From Malus domestica (lineage: Eukaryota > Streptophyta > Magnoliopsida > Rosales > Rosaceae): a stretch of DNA of 64,000 nt. The notes beneath the pieces were generated by a model. It had not been told where the DNA came from. It saw only the letters and a program-made list of their open reading frames with translations, and did no database searches. The DNA lies in assembly GCF_042453785.1 (NCBI RefSeq), contig NC_091666.1, forward strand, positions 21,410,501 to 21,474,500, written 5' to 3'. Both the position numbers and the translations under genes were made by a program. Position 1 is the stretch's first letter. Each line of letters begins with the position of its first letter. Positions 59,335 through 64,000 of the stretch are shown here, in pieces.

Positions 59335-59575
59335 TAGACCTGGCCCAAAATGACGTCGTTTTGGCCAGGTCATTTAAAAAAAAATTGACTGAGCCAAAAC
59401 GACGTCGTTTTAGCCAGGTCATTGAAAAAAAATTGCCTGGGCCAAAACGACATCGTTTTGGCCAGGTCATTTAAAAAAAATTGTCTGAGTCAAAACGACG
59501 TCGTTTTGGCAAGGTCATTTAAAAAAAATCCCTGAGCCAAAATGACGTCGTTTTGCCCAGGTTGTTTTAAAAAAA
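59335..59575. repeat. Five 48-bp repeats with palindrome AAAACGACGTCGTTTT
   Basis: GACGTCGTTTT (one GACATCG variant) occurs at 59352, 59401, 59449, 59497 and 59544, a period of 47-49 bp. Each unit joins TGGCCAGGTCATTTAAAAAA to the palindrome. They are subterminal in the hAT element. Confidence 0.92.
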
Positions 59576-59772
59576 AAGGCCCGCGCGGGCTCCTCTTTCT
59601 TCTTCAACCTGCAAGGCTGCCTTCTTTCTTTCAAACATTCCGTCGAACAAGTGGTGTGCAGCTCCAAGGGATCGAACCAGCAGCTCCAAGGGACCTCTAA
59701 GGTTATTTCCATGGCTTCCAAGGGGTCGTGCGACCCCATTGACCCCACTGTGGCTCCGCCTTTGAATGCATG

Positions 59773-60362
59773 TACTAATACTGCACGCACCCTAGAATCA
59801 CAATCCTCAAAACCATATTATATGATGCATTTGATATACCTTTATATATACATTTCATTCAAGTAATTTACTACTCATATCACTACCAAACCCTCCCACA
59901 TTTTTACCTAGTATACCTTCATAATTCCGGTTTCAAGGCTTCATTCTTAACCACTGGACATTAGCCCCTCACATTTCTGCATAACAAACTAAATCAATAT
60001 GCTCTTTGGAACACTGATTAGTTATTTAATTGCATGTAACAAAATTAAACCTGTATGACATCGTCAATTCTTAAGTTTGAAGGAAAATTATCCAAAGTCT
60101 TGCAATAGAAGATACAACAAAACATGTAGTGGCTTACTGTACTCCCACATTTCAGCATATTCATAACCATTATGCACATCCATATTTGAAAAATGGTTTT
60201 TAAAACTCCCACATCCAGTGGGTTTGTCAATGGGTCAACTAGCATCAGTCTCGTGTCGATGCCATCTGTCGACACTAGTCTCATTTCCCCACATGAAAAC
60301 ACCATCAAAACATGATAAACAAGATGATTAATGTATTTTGTAATATGTGTCCAATGAAACAA
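59773..60362 (-). pseudogene. Degenerate copia polyprotein end (minus strand)
   Basis: On the minus strand the ORF at 60045-60362 contains LVSTDGIDTRLMLVDPLTNPL, a decayed form of the C-terminal signature of copia RNase H regions (xTDxMxADPLTKPL). It sits at a suitable distance upstream of the LTR at 55925 once the hAT is discounted. No RT motif was seen upstream. Confidence 0.6.
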
Positions 60363-62477
60363 TCATCTTTGGTCCTTTATCAAACTCATTGGAGTTTGCT
60401 TTAATGCTTCCAATGAAGCCTCGATTTCGTCTTGCATATAAACTAATTATTCAATGAATAACTATGTCATGAAGTAGAAAATAAAGATGTACTTTATGTG
60501 TCTGCAAACATCTTCATTTTATGATCCTCTTCATCAGTTTCCAACGAAATTCTTCAATGCTTCAAATGAAGCTGACCTTAGTTGCAAGTACTGCTAATAA
60601 TCATACATACATAAGCACTCTCAAAATGCAACTAAATAAAAGCTTTAGTCTCACAAAATTATTTCAAGAATCAAACACTCATGAGTAAATATGAATGATA
60701 AAAATCACAACAGTATCACAATTAATCTTTCATGCATAATATTCCTTTAACATTCATTTAAATATGTATGATGGATACACAAAACCAGACCAAAGAAAAC
60801 CAAACGGTACAAATCAATTAGAAAATAGTTGTACCGATATTTAACATTTGTTCTTAATGCCCTCAAACTCTTTATTATGACCAATATGTAACCATCCAAT
60901 GAAACCATATGAATGAGACAAGGAAGATAGACAATGCACATATGCATCATTTATACATTATATATATATTCATGCAATTTAATCATGTTGTATCTTAAAG
61001 ATCGTGATTTAACTCCAAATCTTCAGCAACCATTTTCAAAAGTACTAAACATTTCATCAGAGAAGAAAATTTTGGCTTTCGTTCACTCTTTCAACTTGAT
61101 TGTGACGATACAAGAACAACTCCCACAATCTTTTACAACTCAATGTCTGTAGAAAATGTTAATGAACTGAAACCCAAAATTTCTTACACTTATTCTCCCA
61201 ATTGGGCAAAACAATCATTAATTTATTATTTCATGAAAATTACGAATGATAGTTGCTTAAAATTTTAAACACCATAGATTAGAAGTCTAAAACTAGATTC
61301 CATGAGTTAGTCTCAATTACGTTAGGATTTACTATAATTGATTTTACTTTTATAAACAAACAAACAAGAATTCTTGTGCAATTCAGAGTGCGGATGGGAG
61401 AAAGGAATCAGCATCTTCATACAAAATACTTAAAAAGAAATAGCCTTGAACTCTTTTCACAGGATGAGAAAAAAACCATCGAACCAAAGCCATATAAGAA
61501 AAGAACGCTCAAACCAAAGGCAGACAGGTTTCAAGGAAACTAAAACTGGTCATCAAGTTCCAATAACCGAAAAAGCAACCAACAGGGAAATAAATTGAAC
61601 TTCTAGAGATAGGCAAAGGAAAATGCAATTTATTGAAACAAATTATTCCAGCAAGTTCTGGTTCACATACCAATTGAAAATTTTCAAATTAGTTTGACTA
61701 AGTATGAAAAGTATGCACAACATCACCCAATATTTACTCGACTAAGAGTCCTGCCTATAAATATGGTTTCAGACTTTGACCCACACCAATCTTTGTATTA
61801 TTCAAGGCCAATACTGAAGTAAAAATCAAGATTTGTTCTGCTTAAAACAATTATACTGCAGCCAGCCTTTCAAAGACTAATTGCACACCCACTAGCACCC
61901 TATGTCATTGAACTAGAAGAGAAGGTTGTCTCATAATTTCATGAAATACAGTACACTGTATCACAATTTGAACCATTCATTATGTCTTCCTTCGGAAAGA
62001 TTAGTCTCATGTAATAAACTGTTGGTCACAATTTCATTTAAGAAAGTCCTTGAACAAAATTTCCTAATAATTCCCACTTTGGTGAAAAATTATATAAACA
62101 TTTGTTCAAGAATGATTTATCATTGTTAGTGCTCTTACAAAAACTATTAGCTTCACTAACCTTTGAGTTGATTTATCTTTATCCTCATGCCTTTCAACCT
62201 GCGTTTGAGGAACTTTACACACATGAACAGTGATCAATATTCAAGACAACAAATCCAGGATCAATTTAAGAAAACAACTTTATAAAGGGCATGATAATTC
62301 ATTTAAGGAGACAACAGACTATCAATATCTGAAGAAATTCAAAGTTCATAAATGTATGTTCATGTCACACCTTTGGGCAAGAAACACAAAGTGTCATTTA
62401 TTGTTTATATATTCGTGTTTTCTTTCCCTACAACCAAAACTAATGCTAAAAAGACAACCAAACTTTGAGGCAATCAG
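60363..62477. other. AT-rich region without a recognised gene
   Basis: About 2.1 kb with short non-conserved ORFs (longest 107 codons at 62230-62553). It may hold more decayed copia sequence. No repeat boundaries, RNA genes or domains were recognised. Confidence 0.4.
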
Positions 62478-64000
62478 TGTGAAATCCCATCCCCGGAATT
62501 TCACCATTTATTACGTATTTCATAATTTAAATTCGTATTTCGTGATTACATGATCTTTATTAGTTAATTTTAATTCCACTAATTATAAGTTTAGTAATTG
62601 ATTAGTTGTCGAGTTGGAAGTTTCATAATCAATCTTTATCTTTCGTTTATATATTTCGAAGTTACAACTAGTGTTTTTAAATTGATCTTGAATCCACAAA
62701 CGTATAGGCGAAAGCCGTTTGCAAGTCTGAATTATAACGGTATAGTTACGGACGTTTGAAGTTGTGAACTTTAGATTGTGGGAAGCATGGGTTAAAGGTT
62801 AAGTTAGTAAAGAAAAAAATAAAAAATAGAAAAGTGAGGACCTATTAGATTTTTAAAGGGTATGAAAGTACCCATTTGGAAAAAAGAAAAAGGAAGGCCA
62901 CTTCTGGCCTTCCCCCCCCCCCCCCCCAATTTCGTGAAACCGTGAGGTACACCAAACCCTTTTTTTTATTTTCAAACCGACCAATTTTAGGCCAATTCCT
63001 ACCATTTCTCTTCTGATTTTTCCTATCTCCTTCACCTGCAACTTGCTCAACTACCTTCCTCCTTCCCTCTCTACCAAAAATGAGTTTTTAAGGTCTATTT
63101 CATGTAGAACTCCATAGGAGAACCCGGGGGTTCTCGACAACGAATTGTCATTCCGGAGAGTATCACCATTCACCATCACCCTTAATCAGCTTCCCTTGGA
63201 CCCAAGAACAAGACCCAACTGGTGGTTGGGGCGTTGGAACACCAAGGAAGCCGAATTGAAGAACACCCACCTTAGGGTTCGTTGGGTGTGAGACAATTTG
63301 AGGGCCTTCCTGGCCAAATTGGACTCAGCCACAGGTATAAAGTTTACTCTACTTGTTGAAATCTTTATTCCTGTAAAATTTGAGAATTTTTGGAGAAAGT
63401 CAAATTTCCAGTGTGTGACATTCGATTTATGAAAATGTTCTTGGTTGAGTATTTTATCGATATGCTCTGCCACTTGATTATTCTAACGATTGATGATCTT
63501 ACCATTGAATTGACACCAATTTTAGTATGCTATGGTAGATAATGTTTAAGGACCTTAGGGACTTACAAGTGAAAATCTAGTGATTGGATATTATGGAATA
63601 AGTGACGTAAGATCATGGACCCTACCTTAGAGTGACGGTTCGATTCCTCATTAAATGTTGTTGTGAGAGATATATGAGAGTTTTTAAGTATGTGAATTAT
63701 CAAAGGAAATCTAAATGTGGCGTGTACCTTGTTAGGCGGTGATAGAACATAATGCCTTGACTCTCGTGTTTGAGTGCGTTAGTGTGAATCTCAGGTGAGT
63801 TATTCTAATCTATGTGTTATGGTTATTTCTTTGAAATCTTTTGTGCTAATAAACTTTGTGGTTAAACTATGGATTCTTAAAATATTTCTGATCCTAAATA
63901 ATTGTTGCTATTAACTTGCCGTCGATCTACTTATAAAACATTAGGTGACTTGGATATTTGAACTGTGATGGATTGTGTTTTGGGATATATATTTGATGGT
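62478..64000 (+). mobile_element. LTR of the LARD-like family, running off the window
   Basis: It starts TGTGAAATCCCATCCCCGG. From about 63180 to 63400 it follows the same block order as window positions 35-245 (CTTGGACCCAAGAACAA, GGCCAAATTGGACT, TTCCTGTAAAATTTGAGAA). Contains a C run at about 62911-62927. The far end is outside, so solo or full length cannot be decided. Confidence 0.65.

Larger units (their letters stand above)
56073..59764 (-). mobile_element. hAT transposon with transposase gene, 3.7 kb, TSD AATGCATG
   Basis: Perfect AATGCATG duplications lie at 56065-56072 and 59765-59772. The ends are CAGTGGCGGAGCCAG and, inverted, CAAAGGCGGAGCCACAG. The interior encodes a hAT transposase on the minus strand with one stop, plus two tandem-repeat blocks upstream of it. 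It is inserted in the copia remnant. Confidence 0.93.

Noticed and set aside
62230-62553. 107-codon ORF near the right end
   Set aside because: Crosses the start of an LTR at 62478 and has no recognisable domain.

Overview
The window looks like nuclear DNA of a dicot plant. It is AT-rich, packed with LTR retrotransposons, solo LTRs, CACTA and hAT transposons and AT/CT microsatellites, and its only host gene family is a plant LEA_2-type (NDR1/HIN1-like) family. Repeat style and gene type suggest Rosaceae, perhaps the apple/pear tribe, but this is an inference. No rRNA, tRNA, CRISPR or bacterial operon was recognised.

The host content is one local cluster of seven LEA_2 copies, called LEA1 to LEA7 here. 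Six are intact, intronless 210-codon genes on the minus strand (5090-5722, 7329-7961, 15548-16180, 21788-22420, 31902-32534, 52064-52696). The seventh, at 53838-54429 on the plus strand, is frameshifted and diverges head-to-head from LEA6. Each protein has a short acidic/basic cytosolic N-terminus, one transmembrane helix and a C-terminal LEA_2-like domain. 3' flanks and diagnostic residues define two subtypes: LEA1/4/5 and LEA2/3/6.

Layout. 1-3832: an LTR with a solo LTR nested inside it. 3833-5868: CACTA debris, a scrap of copia pol, LEA1 and a shortened LEA1 promoter. 5869-8457: truncated LTR and LEA2. 8458-16797: decayed copia-rich spacer with a hAT MITE, a complete solo LTR, then LEA3. 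16798-23622: CACTA end, a 3.9-kb hAT element filled with a 345-bp tandem array, and LEA4 with a solo LTR in its 5' leader. 23623-33040: CACTA, a full-length but broken Ty1-copia element, and LEA5. 33041-40712: a 7.7-kb non-coding LTR element (LARD-like). 40713-52696: CACTA, fragments and a second copy of the spacer+LEA unit ending in LEA6. 52697-55431: LEA7 and spacer. 55432-62477: copia remnant carrying a 3.7-kb hAT element with a transposase gene. 62478-64000: start of another LTR.

Two segmental duplications explain most of the cluster. One is young, about 2.7 kb (5874-8575 against 14094-16795). The other is older (8458-16180 against 43629-52696), and each of its copies supplies empty sites for transposons in the other. 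Target-site duplications were read directly for most elements. Copy identity, age and expression are judged by eye only.
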